Positions 18,852-27,670 of a DNA stretch of 64,000 nt are shown here, in pieces (positions within the stretch are counted from its first letter, which is position 1; each line of letters begins with the position of its first letter). Made by a program: the position numbers and the translations under genes. Below the pieces are notes generated by a model. The model did not search any database, was not told the origin of the DNA, and saw only the letters and a list, made by a program, of their open reading frames with translations. This stretch comes from Lacrimispora algidixylanolytica (lineage in GTDB: Bacteria > Bacillota > Clostridia > Lachnospirales > Lachnospiraceae): the NCBI RefSeq assembly GCF_003609635.1, contig NZ_MCIA01000013.1, positions 1-64,000 on the forward strand, given 5' to 3'.

Positions 18852-19242
18852 CTTTGCCTTCCTTTTTCTCTGTATTCTCATTCATCATCTGAAGGATATC
18901 CCTAGAGGTCATGGAAGTATTTAAGGTATAGCTTCCCGAATTTGCCTTATAGTTAAAAAACTCAGCCTGTATCATCAAGGAATAAGAATTGGTAATCAGG
19001 CCTTTTTCCTTTAAAAGCTTTGCCACGCTAGCGATAGAATCACCCTTCTCCACCTTGATATCAATATCCCGTCCAGGCTTTTCCTCCATCGCTGACGCAT
19101 AAAAAATTTCATGGCCGAATTCATAACCCTTTGTGACTCCTTCATAAAGAAGAAGGACAATAAGAGCCAGAAGGATAAGCCTTATGGATATGGCAATAAC
19201 CGCTCCTGTTACTTTATTGATCTCGTTCGTCGTCCGGCTCAT
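18838..19242 (-). CDS. Short MltG/YceG-like membrane protein
   Basis: The 134-residue protein has one membrane segment near residues 18-39 and an outer LysM-like region (DIKVEKGDSIASVAKLLKEKGLITNSYSLMIQAEFF) as found at the start of endolytic transglycosylase MltG. The catalytic YceG domain with its glutamate is absent, so this is a reduced form. In Clostridia it occupies the place mltG (yrrL) has in B. subtilis, between RNase J or ruvX genes and trmR. Without the catalytic part it may only bind nascent glycan or regulate another enzyme. Confidence 0.75.
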   Translation of the reverse strand: MSRTTNEINKVTGAVIAISIRLILLALIVLLLYEGVTKGYEFGHEIFYASAMEEKPGRDIDIKVEKGDSIASVAKLLKEKGLITNSYSLMIQAEFFNYKANSGSYTLNTSMTSRDILQMMNENTEKKEGKDDSK

Positions 19243-19290
19243 AAAATTCCATTCCTCTCTTGTTAAAGGTACGGTTATTTCAGCTTTTGA

Positions 19291-20958
19291 TTATACTTCC
19301 ATGATAATTGGAAGAATCATTGGATTACGTTTCATTCTCTTCCAAAGGAAATCACTTAAGCTGTCCCTGATAATGTTCTTGATTTTACCCCAGTCATTGA
19401 TTTTACGATCCAGGCAATCTTGAACTGCGTCGTTGACAATCCTTCTGGCTTCTTCCATCAGATCCTCAGATTCTCGTACATATACAAAACCACGAGATAC
19501 AATGTCTGGTCCAGCTAAAAGCTGGTTTGAGAACTTCTCCAGAGTAAGAACCACTACGATGATTCCGTTCTGTGCAAGATTTTGTCTATCTCTTAATACG
19601 ATATTTCCTACATCGCCGACCCCAAGGCCATCAACTAAAATAGCGCCTGACTGTACATGATCAACTATCTTACAAGATTCCTGGCACAACTCTACCACGT
19701 CACCAGAAGACATGATGATGATATTTTCCTTTGGCATTCCCATGGACTGAACCAAATTTCTCTGTGCCATAAGATGACGGTATTCACCGTGAACTGGAAT
19801 GGAGTATTTGGGGTGAACCAGTGCATACATCAGCTTTATTTCTTCCTGACACGCATGTCCTGATACGTGGGTATCATCACTGATTACCTCAGCTCCCTTC
19901 ACGGAAAGCTCATTGACTACCTTAGAGACAGCCTTTTCATTGCCTGGAATCGGGTTAGAGCTTAATATAATAACATCGTTTGGCTTAATGGAAACCTTTT
20001 TATGGGTGCTGCCTGCCATTCGGGAAAGCGCTGCCATGGATTCTCCCTGGCTTCCTGTGGTAATAAGAACGGTCTGCTCGTCTGGGTAATTCTTTAGCTG
20101 GTCTATGTCAATTAAAGTCCCTTCTGGGATATTGATATAGCCAAGCTCACTTGCAGTGCCGATCACATTTACCATGCTTCGTCCTTCGACAACTACCTTA
20201 CGCCCGTATTTGGCTGCGGAATTAATGGCCTGCTGCACACGGTCCACATTCGATGCAAAAGTAGCCACGATAATACGATTGTTCTTATGGTCAGAAAATA
20301 TATTATCAAAAGTCTTTCCTACCGTCTTTTCAGAAGCCGTAAATCCAGGTCTCATTGCATTGGTGCTGTCGCATAAAAGTGCCAGTACTCCCTTTTTGCC
20401 AAGCTCTGCAAAACGCTCAAGATCAGCGATCTCTCCAAATACAGGAGTATAGTCAATCTTAAAATCGCCCGTGTGTATAATGACTCCTGCCGGAGAGAAA
20501 ATGGCAAGAGCAGAAGCATCGGCGATACTGTGGTTTGTCTTGATAAATTCGATACGGAAGCATCCAAGGTTAATGGACTGTCCGTGTTTGATTACTTTTC
20601 TCTTTGTGTTCTTTAAAAGGTTATGCTCTTTTAATTTGTTGTCAATAAGTCCAATGGTCAGTTTGGTTCCGTAAACTGGTACATTGATCTCTTTTAAAAT
20701 GTAAGGAAGAGCACCGATATGATCTTCATGACCATGGGTGATAACAAACCCCTTCACCTTTTCAATATTCTGTTTCAAATAAGAAACGTCTGGTATTACC
20801 AGGTCGATTCCAAGCATGTCATCGGTAGGGAATGCCAATCCGCAGTCTACGACAATGATACTGTCCTCGCATTCAAACGCAGTGATATTCATACCGATTT
20901 GTTCCATTCCGCCTAAGGGAATAATTTTAACTTTCGCGTTGCTGTCTTGTTTCTTCAA
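19291..20958 (-). CDS. Ribonuclease J
   Basis: The 555-residue metallo-beta-lactamase/beta-CASP nuclease has the metal motif HGHEDH at residues 75-80, LCDSTNAMRPGFTASEK, a DDTHVSGHACQEEIK histidine motif and a C-terminal domain. RNase J acts as a 5'-3' exonuclease and endonuclease in mRNA decay and rRNA maturation. The start is a TTG seven bases after GGAGG. A 320-bp leader separates it from the upstream gene, long enough for post-transcriptional control. J1 and J2 paralogues cannot be separated without the rest of the genome. Confidence 0.95.
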   Translation of the reverse strand: MKKQDSNAKVKIIPLGGMEQIGMNITAFECEDSIIVVDCGLAFPTDDMLGIDLVIPDVSYLKQNIEKVKGFVITHGHEDHIGALPYILKEINVPVYGTKLTIGLIDNKLKEHNLLKNTKRKVIKHGQSINLGCFRIEFIKTNHSIADASALAIFSPAGVIIHTGDFKIDYTPVFGEIADLERFAELGKKGVLALLCDSTNAMRPGFTASEKTVGKTFDNIFSDHKNNRIIVATFASNVDRVQQAINSAAKYGRKVVVEGRSMVNVIGTASELGYINIPEGTLIDIDQLKNYPDEQTVLITTGSQGESMAALSRMAGSTHKKVSIKPNDVIILSSNPIPGNEKAVSKVVNELSVKGAEVISDDTHVSGHACQEEIKLMYALVHPKYSIPVHGEYRHLMAQRNLVQSMGMPKENIIIMSSGDVVELCQESCKIVDHVQSGAILVDGLGVGDVGNIVLRDRQNLAQNGIIVVVLTLEKFSNQLLAGPDIVSRGFVYVRESEDLMEEARRIVNDAVQDCLDRKINDWGKIKNIIRDSLSDFLWKRMKRNPMILPIIMEV

Positions 20959-21278
20959 TCTTTTACCTCCATTTTATCATTTTCCGTTCTATTCTTTTTC
21001 ACTTTTCCACCGTAATACCTTAGGACCTGCCCAAGTGTATCCAAAAAGCCACTTATAAAAGAAAATACGTTTTCGCACCGGCTTCATATCCTATCATGAT
21101 GACGTCAGGATTCACAATTTAAGCCCCCAATTTACAGCGGGCACCTCCATTGTAACACTCACTTTGTCATTGACTTTAAAAAGAATCATCACAAACCAAA
21201 TCCCCGGACACTTTAGACTGACCTGATCAAAGATCTCCTCTGTCAGTAGATGTGACCCGGGATGCTATCTGCTCACCA
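20959..21278. other. Leader region of the RNase J gene; no gene recognised
   Basis: This 320-bp stretch lies between the DUF1292 gene and RNase J. No reading frame with a ribosome site was found. A 32-codon basic frame near 20990-21090 has no spaced ribosome site and was not accepted. Short inverted repeats such as CTGAC/GTCAG and ATCCT/AGGAT occur, but no known riboswitch consensus was recognised. Confidence 0.4.
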
Positions 21279-21560
21279 TCATTTTTCGATATTTACATCC
21301 GCTCCGTCAAGCAGTTCGGAAAATATTTTAAATAAATAATCTATCTCGTTATCATCTTCCACAAATTCATACAAAGCCTCAGATTCTTCCAGCTCTGATA
21401 AATCTTTTAAGATGTAACATTCACCTTCTTCATCATCATCTGCTGCATCAGTAACTAACAGATAATTCATATCACTAATTCTGGTTTCTTCCAGAACGTA
21501 AAAATCAACACAATCCCCTTCATCTGTTGTCAGGGTGATTTTCTTTTCTTCGTTATTCAT
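21279..21560 (-). CDS. DUF1292 domain protein
   Basis: The 93-residue, strongly acidic protein (many Asp and Glu; pI clearly low) matches the DUF1292/YrzB family: [32 protein letters not shown], then [12 protein letters not shown]. Its function is unknown. It is found in Firmicutes directly after ruvX, as here, where ATGA joins the two frames. The tight coupling suggests coordinated synthesis, but no mechanistic role is known. The C-terminal part is helical and acidic ([10 protein letters not shown]). Confidence 0.9.
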   Translation of the reverse strand: MNNEEKKITLTTDEGDCVDFYVLEETRISDMNYLLVTDAADDDEEGECYILKDLSELEESEALYEFVEDDNEIDYLFKIFSELLDGADVNIEK

Positions 21561-21991
21561 TCTTTATCTCCTGTTGTTAAGCTATCCAGATAACCTTGTA
21601 ATATTAGTCCTGCCGCCACTTTATCAATGACAGCCTTTCTATTCTCCCGTCTTACGCCGCTTTCTATTAAGATGCGCTCTGATGCTAGGGTTGTTAATCT
21701 TTCATCCCATAAGATGACAGGAAGCCCGGTCCGTCTTTTTAACATTTCCATAAATTCTTCTGTCTTTAAAGCACGTTCACCTATTGTATTGTTCATATTC
21801 TTAGGATAACCCAAAACTATGGTTTCAATCTCAAATTCCTGAATCAATTCTTCGATCCGGGCACAGGTTTTTCGTAATTTGTTTTCTTCTTCTCTTGTAA
21901 TGGTCTCTACGCCCTGGGCAGTTATGCCAAGGAGGTCAGAAACTGCGACTCCTACAGTTCTAGAACCAAAATCCAGTCCCATAATTCTCAT
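21557..21991 (-). CDS. ruvX: Putative Holliday junction resolvase / pre-16S rRNA nuclease RuvX (YqgF)
   Basis: The 144-residue protein has an RNase H-like fold: [19 protein letters not shown], with the first catalytic Asp, [17 protein letters not shown] and the C-terminal [13 protein letters not shown] and [14 protein letters not shown] acidic motifs. YqgF proteins mature the 5' end of 16S rRNA in E. coli and are also annotated as resolvases. Length is typical. It is followed by DUF1292 with ATGA overlap. A 260-bp gap with a repeat remnant separates it from ireB, which normally sits immediately upstream. Confidence 0.93.
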   Translation of the reverse strand: MRIMGLDFGSRTVGVAVSDLLGITAQGVETITREEENKLRKTCARIEELIQEFEIETIVLGYPKNMNNTIGERALKTEEFMEMLKRRTGLPVILWDERLTTLASERILIESGVRRENRKAVIDKVAAGLILQGYLDSLTTGDKE

Positions 21992-22078
21992 ATTTTTTTC
22001 TCCACGTCAAATTTATGCAACAAAACAAAGCTGGTGCGCAGCCAACTGTAGAACAACGAGTTTGGTTTCTCATACACT

Positions 22079-22190
22079 AGCGCTGACACGCTGTCACAAT
22101 AGTGACAATCATTCTAATGGGTGTCATGTGCCTCCAGCCCGGCAGGGCTTTTTACGGAATAGAAAACAATTTCCTATTACATAAAAAAAC
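22079..22190 (+). repeat. Degenerate copy R3 of the dispersed repeat
   Basis: About 58 bp (GCGCTGAC-CGCTGTCAC-AATAGTGACA ... GTGTCATGTGCCTCC-GC) align with the core of copy R1 (31-90) in the same orientation, at roughly 70% identity. The adjacent hairpin of R1 is replaced by a weaker AATAG/CTATT stem. It lies between ireB and ruvX. It is an eroded copy or a related element. Confidence 0.6.
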
Positions 22191-22228
22191 AAACTGTCAG
22201 ACTCCGCCTCTTTCACTTCATCTGACAG
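22187..22228 (-). terminator. Terminator after ireB
   Basis: On the minus strand CTGTCAGA and TCTGACAG pair around a 19-nt loop and are followed by TTTGTTTTTTT. It lies shortly after the ireB stop codon and separates mtaB-ireB from ruvX. Confidence 0.7.
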
Positions 22229-22252
22229 CTAGACTAAAGATTATCCACGTCG

Positions 22253-22513
22253 CTACTTTAACATCGTATCAATATATACCCGCATCAATTCCTCCAAAAT
22301 CTCATCACGTTCAACTTTCATGATTAGACTTCTGGCGTTCTTATGGCTGGTAATATAAGTAGGATCTCCTGACATAATGTAACCCACGATCTGGTTGATA
22401 GGATTATACCCCTTCTCTGTGAGGGCAATATAAACCTGTTCCAGTACCTGGCTTACGTTCATTTTATTTTCCTGAACTGCTTTGAAAAATTGTGTGTTAT
22501 GAATATCGCCCAT
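22253..22513 (-). CDS. ireB: IreB family regulatory phosphoprotein
   Basis: The protein has about 86 residues (DUF965), beginning MGDIHNTQFF and containing VLEQVYIALTEKGYNPINQIVGYIMSGDPTYITSHKNARSLI, the conserved family core. In Enterococcus IreB is phosphorylated at threonines near the N-terminus by the PASTA kinase IreK and restrains cephalosporin resistance; the N-terminal threonine here is in HNTQF. The ATG at 22513 is chosen because AAAGGA lies 10 nt upstream. A GTG three codons earlier lies too close to it. Its usual Firmicutes place is beside ruvX. Confidence 0.9.
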   Translation of the reverse strand: MGDIHNTQFFKAVQENKMNVSQVLEQVYIALTEKGYNPINQIVGYIMSGDPTYITSHKNARSLIMKVERDEILEELMRVYIDTMLK

Positions 22514-22580
22514 GTTCCTCACGTCCTTTAACTGTTCTCTTATATTCTAAACCATAATTATAGTTTCGGCAAGATAAAAA

Positions 22581-23912
22581 TTATATTTGTCCCATAATAT
22601 TTAATAATGCTATTTCATCCGTAAGCATTTCAGTCAGTATTCCCACAAGTAATTTTCCCTTTAAGCCTTCCTCATAAGGTACGGCTGCCTTTACATATTC
22701 CCTTGTATGACCGATCATATATTTGATTCCATTGATTTCAAAAGATTCTTCTATTAAAACCTCTGCTTTGCTGCCTAAATAAGACTTTCGATAAGCTAGA
22801 GACATCTCTTTTTCCAGTATAAGAAGCTCGCTGCTTCTCTCTGATTTTATAAATTCCTGTACCTGATCCGTCATCTCGGCTGCCTTGGTTCCGTTTCTCT
22901 TCGAATACTTAAATACGTGCATCTCATAAAAACGAACTTTTTCAAGATATTCCTTTGTCATTACAAATTCTTCTTTTGTTTCTCCCGGAAAGCCCACAAT
23001 TACATCGGTAGTAATGGCAGGGTTTATAAAGGCTTTTCTTAGAATATTACAGCAGTTATAAAATTCCTCCGCAGAGTAATGACGATTCATACGTTTTAAC
23101 GTGGTATCACAACCACTTTGCAGGGATAGATGGAAATGAGGACATATCTTTGTAAGCTTTGATAAAGTGACTGCAAACTCCTCTGTTACGATTCTTGGTT
23201 CCAGAGAACCTAACCGAATTCTCTTAAGCCCTTCCACCTCATGAATTTTAATAATCAGGTCCAAAAGAGTGATTCTTTCTTCTGCTGGGAAATCTTTCCC
23301 GTAGGAGCTTAGATGAATCCCTGTCAACACCACCTCTTGAAAACCGGTAGCAGTCAAGCGCTTTATCTCTTCTACCACTTCCTCTGCCTTACGGCTTCGC
23401 ACTTGTCCTCTGGTATAAGGAATGATACAGTAGCTGCAAAACTGATTGCATCCATCTTGAATTTTAATAAAAGCTCTTGTATGATCAGCAATTTTATCAA
23501 TAGAGAGACTTTCATATTCCCTTGTACTACGAATATCAATAACGGTCTCCTCTAATACATCCTCTCGGTCTGAAAAATAATCATCGAGAATAGTAACCAG
23601 CTCCGTTTTTTTATTATTGCCCACAATCAGGTCAACGGCTTCATCTTTTTTTAATTCTTCTCCTGCTGCCTGAACATAACATCCGGCAGCAACCACCACT
23701 GCGCCCGGGTTCATTTTTTTGGCCCGGTGAAGCATCTGCCTGGACTTTTTGTCCGCAATGTTGGTGACAGAACATGTATTTATAATATAAACATCAGCCT
23801 CTTCTGTAAATGGGACAATTTCATATCCAGCATTCTCCAGAAGCTGCTGCATGGCCTCTGTTTCGTATGAATTAACCTTACAACCAAGGTTATGCAGGGC
23901 TGCCTTTCTCAT
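22581..23912 (-). CDS. mtaB: tRNA t6A37 methylthiotransferase MtaB
   Basis: The 443-residue radical-SAM enzyme converts t6A to ms2t6A at position 37 of ANN-decoding tRNAs. It has the N-terminal UPF0004 domain with cysteines in NLGCKVN and INTCSVTN and AAGCYVQ (second cluster), the radical SAM CxxxCxxC in CNQFCSYC, and a C-terminal TRAM domain with KVLIEE-type strands. The length matches the YqeV/MtaB branch. In B. subtilis yqeV follows the dnaJ-prmA-rsmE group, and the local order here preserves that. TAGGAG precedes the ATG. Confidence 0.95.
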   Translation of the reverse strand: MRKAALHNLGCKVNSYETEAMQQLLENAGYEIVPFTEEADVYIINTCSVTNIADKKSRQMLHRAKKMNPGAVVVAAGCYVQAAGEELKKDEAVDLIVGNNKKTELVTILDDYFSDREDVLEETVIDIRSTREYESLSIDKIADHTRAFIKIQDGCNQFCSYCIIPYTRGQVRSRKAEEVVEEIKRLTATGFQEVVLTGIHLSSYGKDFPAEERITLLDLIIKIHEVEGLKRIRLGSLEPRIVTEEFAVTLSKLTKICPHFHLSLQSGCDTTLKRMNRHYSAEEFYNCCNILRKAFINPAITTDVIVGFPGETKEEFVMTKEYLEKVRFYEMHVFKYSKRNGTKAAEMTDQVQEFIKSERSSELLILEKEMSLAYRKSYLGSKAEVLIEESFEINGIKYMIGHTREYVKAAVPYEEGLKGKLLVGILTEMLTDEIALLNIMGQI

Positions 23913-23971
23913 TTTATTTTCTCCTATCTAAATTATCCTTTTATTATGATTTTTTTCATCTAAAATTACCA

Positions 23972-24000
23972 TTGACTTTTACATAATATGCCAGTAGTAT
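23972..24000 (+). promoter_or_regulatory. Promoter of the HPr-like gene
   Basis: TTGACT (23972-23977), a 17-bp spacer and TAGTAT (23995-24000) form a sigma-A-type promoter on the plus strand, about 60 bp before the start codon. Confidence 0.6.
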
Positions 24001-24060
24001 GTAAGGGAAAAGGGGACGATCCCCAATATAAATAAAGAGCTCACTAAAGGAGGTTTTCTC

Positions 24061-24294
24061 ATGAAAACAGTTCGTATATCTTTAAATTCAATCGACAAAG
24101 TAAAATCTTTCGTAAATGATTTAACAAAATTTGACACCGATTTTGATCTCGTTTCTGGCAGATATGTGATCGACGCTAAATCCATTATGGGTATTTTTAG
24201 TCTTGATTTATCCAAACCAATCGATTTAAACATTCATTCCGAAAGCGATGTGGAACAAATTCTAAACATTTTAGCTCCATACATCGTAGATTAA
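24061..24294 (+). CDS. HPr-like protein lacking the phosphocarrier histidine (Crh-like)
   Basis: The 77-residue single-domain HPr fold is monocistronic, with AAAGGAGG before the ATG. The region that carries His15 in HPr (GLHARPA) is replaced by SLNSIDKVKSF, so it cannot take phosphate from Enzyme I. The regulatory serine region is kept as DAKSIMG (Ser41), equal to Ser46 in AKSIMG of HPr. The C-terminus has the expected last helix (EQILNILAPYI). This combination defines Crh in Bacillus, a co-repressor partner of CcpA after phosphorylation by HPr kinase. The sequence is otherwise divergent, so an analogous rather than orthologous relation is likely. Confidence 0.8.
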   Translation: MKTVRISLNSIDKVKSFVNDLTKFDTDFDLVSGRYVIDAKSIMGIFSLDLSKPIDLNIHSESDVEQILNILAPYIVD

Positions 24295-24313
24295 AAAAAT
24301 CAGTTTTAAAATA

Positions 24314-24345
24314 GGGCCCGGCCATTGATGCCGGACCCCTTTTTT
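24314..24345 (+). terminator. Terminator of the HPr-like gene
   Basis: GGG-CCCGGC and GCCGG-CCCC pair across a CATTGAT loop, and TTTTTT follows on the plus strand. Confidence 0.9.
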
Positions 24346-24483
24346 ATTTTATAGGGGAGTTCGTAGAACTCCCCTATAAAATAAAAAGCACGACCTGCAG
24401 GATGCGCATGACGCTTAAGAGGAAGATGTCACTAAAGTGACAGCGCGTCAGCGCCAGAGTCTGACAAGTCAGACTCTTTCTTG
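24343..24483 (+). repeat. Dispersed structured intergenic repeat, copy R2
   Basis: It is the inverted counterpart of R1 at the window start (about 95% identity over 137 bp). It contains the arms ATAGGGGAGTTC / GAACTCCCCTAT around GTA at 24351-24377, GTCAC-TAAA-GTGAC and AGAGTCTGAC/GTCAGACTCT. It fills the gap between the HPr-like gene terminator and the thiI stop codon. The central triplet of the main hairpin is inverted relative to R1 while the arms are kept, which supports selection on, or gene conversion of, a folded structure. No protein is encoded. Confidence 0.85.
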
Positions 24484-24488
24484 CTTCT

Positions 24489-25667
24489 TTAACACCAAAC
24501 TTTTTCTACTGTATTGATTGCAGTCTCTACTAATTCATCAATCTTTTCTGCCAAATTCTCCTCAGAACGCTCAATCACCTTTAAGTTAGGCTTTGTTACC
24601 GGGTGTTTCGCTACAAAGATGGTACAGCAATCTTCAAAAGGAAGAACTGAAGTCTCATACGTTCCTATTTTTTCCGATAAGTTAACAATTTCTTGTTTAT
24701 CAAAACCAATGACCGGACGAAATACTGGCATGGTGGCAGATGCATCGGTTGCCATCAATGACTGCATGGTCTGAGATGCTACCTGTCCAATGCTCTCTCC
24801 TGTAATCAGTGCAGACGCTCCGCTTTCTGCAGCCAGACTCTCTGCAATTCGCATCATGTAACGTCTCATGATAATGGTAAGCTCCTCATGAGGGCACTTG
24901 TCGTAGATATAAAGCTGGATATCTGTAAAGTTTACGATATGAAGGCGAATTGGGCCGGAATATCTGGAAACAAGCTTTGCAAGATCCACTACCTTCTGCT
25001 TTGCGCGATCACTGGTATATGGAGGCGCATGGAAATAAACGGCGTCAAGCTTTACGCCTCTCTTTGCGATCATGTAGCCAGCTACCGGGCTATCGATACC
25101 ACCAGATAAGAGAAGCATGGCTTTTCCATTGGTTCCTACCGGCATGCCGCCTGGACCTGGAATGACGTGGGAATAAATATTGATCTTATTTCTCACTTCT
25201 ACATGAAGCATCACATCTGGATTATGAACATTAACCTTTGTCTCTGAAAACTCATGTAAAATAATTTCTCCAAGATCACGGTTGATCTGTTCGGAGTTGA
25301 CTGGATACTTTTTATTTCCTCTTCTTGTATTAACCTTAAAGGTAAAATTCTTATCTTCGTAAAACTCATCTACATAAGATAATACCTGTTTTTTTAAATC
25401 CTCATAACCTAAGTCCTCCACCTGAACCATGGGGCAAATGGCTGCGATTCCGAAAATGCGCTTTAGCGCTGCTACCACTTCATCAAAATCATAGTCAGAT
25501 TCTGCTGTAGCATAAATTCTACCAGATTCCTTACAAACCTCAAAATTTCCTTCCACTCTCTTTAAAGAATGACGAATCTGAGTAACTAGAGCATCTTCAA
25601 ATAAGTAACGGTTCTTTCCCTTTACTCCTATTTCTGCGTATTTAATTAAAAATGATTTATATTGCAT
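24489..25667 (-). CDS. thiI: tRNA 4-thiouridine synthetase / sulfurtransferase ThiI
   Basis: The 392-residue protein has an N-terminal ferredoxin-like plus THUMP region (to about residue 165) and an adenylating PP-loop domain with SGGIDSPVAGYMIAKRG. It thiolates U8 in tRNA and can feed sulfur to thiamine thiazole synthesis. The C-terminal rhodanese domain of the E. coli protein is absent, as in most Gram-positive forms, so the persulfide must come directly from a cysteine desulfurase. That partner is encoded 39 bp upstream. The start follows AAAGGA. Confidence 0.95.
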   Translation of the reverse strand: MQYKSFLIKYAEIGVKGKNRYLFEDALVTQIRHSLKRVEGNFEVCKESGRIYATAESDYDFDEVVAALKRIFGIAAICPMVQVEDLGYEDLKKQVLSYVDEFYEDKNFTFKVNTRRGNKKYPVNSEQINRDLGEIILHEFSETKVNVHNPDVMLHVEVRNKINIYSHVIPGPGGMPVGTNGKAMLLLSGGIDSPVAGYMIAKRGVKLDAVYFHAPPYTSDRAKQKVVDLAKLVSRYSGPIRLHIVNFTDIQLYIYDKCPHEELTIIMRRYMMRIAESLAAESGASALITGESIGQVASQTMQSLMATDASATMPVFRPVIGFDKQEIVNLSEKIGTYETSVLPFEDCCTIFVAKHPVTKPNLKVIERSEENLAEKIDELVETAINTVEKVWC

Positions 25668-25706
25668 CTGTTGTCCTTTCTTTCTATACTTCCTAGTGAA
25701 TAAACA

Positions 25707-26861
25707 CTAACCTCTTTGATACCGTCTGAGGATTGGAAGAAGTTCCTTTAGCGTATCGATACAGATATTGATCTCTTCTTTTGTGTTAAAGACTCCAAAG
25801 CTAAATCTTAGGGTCGAATCAAGAAGTTCCTTCTTAACTCCAATTCCCACCAAGGTTCCGCTGACTCCTGGATGATTGGAGGAGCAGGCAGAGCCTGAGG
25901 AAACATAAACTCCCTTATCTTCCAACGCATGAAGAAGTACTTCACTGCGTGTCCCAAGAAAGCTTGCACTGACGATTTGAGGCGCGGATAAATCCCCTTT
26001 CAGGCTGTTTACCGTCACTCCATCGATTTCTTTAAGTCTTTCTATCATATAATCCTTTAGATCCATAATGGCACTCATCTTTTGTTCATGATCGGTATAC
26101 ATGAATTTAGCTGCCACTCCAAGACCTGCAATCCCAGGGACATTCTCCGTACCTGCTCTTAACCCTCTTTGCTGTCCGCCGCCATAGATCAAAGGACGAA
26201 TCTTAACCTTAGGGTCGATATATAAAAAGCCAACTCCCTTTGGTCCATGAATCTTATGAGCACTGACTGACATCAAATCAATTCCCTGTCGTTTTGGCCG
26301 AATGACAAACTTTCCGTAAGCCTGTATGGCATCCACGTGAAAAATAGTGGAAGGATTCTTCTTTTTTATCACCTTAGATATGGCTTCAATGGGGGCTACG
26401 GCACCGATCTCATTGTTTACGTACATGACAGAAACTAAGATGGTGTCAGGACGTATGGCCTGTTTAAGCGCCTCCAAAGAGATGTTTCCAATGGCATCTA
26501 CTGGCAGGTAAGTAACCGTAAATCCCAACTCCTCTAAATAAGCAAGAGGATTGTATACCGACGGATGCTCGATCCCAGTGCTTATGATGTGGTTTCCAGC
26601 TCGCTTATTGGCGATGGCTGCTCCAATAAGAGCCATATTATTGGACTCGGAGCCACCTGATGTAAATAAAATATCCTTCGGTGTTACCTTTAAGGTATCC
26701 GCAATGATTTCTGCTGCTTCTTTTATATACTGTTCCGCTATCATTCCCTTTTTATGTTTTGCAGACGGATTCCCGTAATCCTCTGTCATAACCTTAAGAA
26801 CAATGTCTTTTACCGGCTCCAGCACCTTCGTGGACGCCGCGTTATCAAAATAAACTTCCAT
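25707..26861 (-). CDS. Cysteine desulfurase (NifS/IscS-like, NifZ type)
   Basis: The 384-residue PLP enzyme has YFDNAASTKVLEPV, FTSGGSESNNMALIG, the PLP lysine in SVSAHKIHGPKG and the persulfide cysteine in SSGSACSSNHPG. It releases sulfur from cysteine as an enzyme-bound persulfide. It lies directly upstream of thiI in the same transcript, as NifZ-ThiI (YtbJ) do in B. subtilis, so tRNA thiolation is the likely main role; Fe-S cluster supply is also possible. GGGAG lies before the ATG. The downstream end of rsmE is 58 bp away. Confidence 0.93.
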   Translation of the reverse strand: MEVYFDNAASTKVLEPVKDIVLKVMTEDYGNPSAKHKKGMIAEQYIKEAAEIIADTLKVTPKDILFTSGGSESNNMALIGAAIANKRAGNHIISTGIEHPSVYNPLAYLEELGFTVTYLPVDAIGNISLEALKQAIRPDTILVSVMYVNNEIGAVAPIEAISKVIKKKNPSTIFHVDAIQAYGKFVIRPKRQGIDLMSVSAHKIHGPKGVGFLYIDPKVKIRPLIYGGGQQRGLRAGTENVPGIAGLGVAAKFMYTDHEQKMSAIMDLKDYMIERLKEIDGVTVNSLKGDLSAPQIVSASFLGTRSEVLLHALEDKGVYVSSGSACSSNHPGVSGTLVGIGVKKELLDSTLRFSFGVFNTKEEINICIDTLKELLPILRRYQRG

Positions 26862-26919
26862 CTATGTTTTACTCCCATTCCTCTTCAAACGGATTCGATC
26901 CGGGACGAGGAAACTTTCT

Positions 26920-27657
26920 TTATGGTTCCAGCAAAAAAGACAATACGGACAACACGGATAACCCGGCCGTTTCTGTCCGCAAAATCCGTTTTCCAAGTGT
27001 AATTGTCTTTGCTCCAAAGCTTTCCGTAAGAGCGATCTCCGAATCCTCAAAGCCGCCTTCCGGTCCAATGAATACGCCTACATTCATCCCCGGCTTTACG
27101 AAAGACAGAACTTCCCTTGTTCGTTCCATGCCTTTGGCATTCTCGTAAGGAATTATGATTAAATCAAAATCTTTTGCAAAAGCAAGAGCTTCTTTTAAGG
27201 TCATGACACCTGCCACTTCCGGCACAATCAGTCGTTTGGACTGTTTGGCAGCACTTTCTGAAACCGCATTCCAGCGGCGAAGCTTTGACTCTTCCTTTTT
27301 CTTATCTAATTTTACCACAGTACGCTTTGTTTCTACCGGAACAATTTCATAGGCACCAAGCTCTACTGCTTTTTGTATGATAAGTTCCATCTTATCACTT
27401 TTTGGAAGTCCCTGAAATAGGGTAATCCTGGCTGGAAGTTCTTTCCCGCCCTCTTCCACGGATAAAATCCTGGCGGTGACCTCCTTAGAAGTCACGGACA
27501 CGATTTCACACAGGTAATCTTTATCGATACCGTTGCTTATGAGTACTTCTTCTCCTGCACCCATGCGCAGAACGTTCTTGATATGGTTTACATCAGGTCC
27601 TAAGATGGTTATGTGATCCTCTCCCACCTGGTCCTGGCTGATAAAAAAGTGATACAT
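26920..27657 (-). CDS. rsmE: 16S rRNA (uracil-1498-N3)-methyltransferase RsmE
   Basis: The 245-residue SPOUT-class enzyme has an N-terminal PUA-like domain and a knotted SAM domain with LFQGLPKSDKMELIIQKAVELGAYEIVPVETKRTV, FIGPEGGFEDSEI and LGKRILRTETAGLSVLSVL. It methylates U1498 of 16S rRNA at the decoding centre. The length is normal. It follows prmA by 13 bp, as in B. subtilis (yqeT-yqeU). Confidence 0.96.
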   Translation of the reverse strand: MYHFFISQDQVGEDHITILGPDVNHIKNVLRMGAGEEVLISNGIDKDYLCEIVSVTSKEVTARILSVEEGGKELPARITLFQGLPKSDKMELIIQKAVELGAYEIVPVETKRTVVKLDKKKEESKLRRWNAVSESAAKQSKRLIVPEVAGVMTLKEALAFAKDFDLIIIPYENAKGMERTREVLSFVKPGMNVGVFIGPEGGFEDSEIALTESFGAKTITLGKRILRTETAGLSVLSVLSFLLEP

Positions 27658-27670
27658 CCTATCCCTCTTT

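Noticed and set aside
20990-21090. 32-codon basic frame ahead of RNase J
   Set aside because: The only AGGA touches the ATG, and there is no supporting similarity.
26862-27068. 68-codon minus-strand frame between cysteine desulfurase and rsmE
   Set aside because: It overlaps the end of rsmE in another frame and has an Arg/Cys-rich sequence typical of an off-frame reading.
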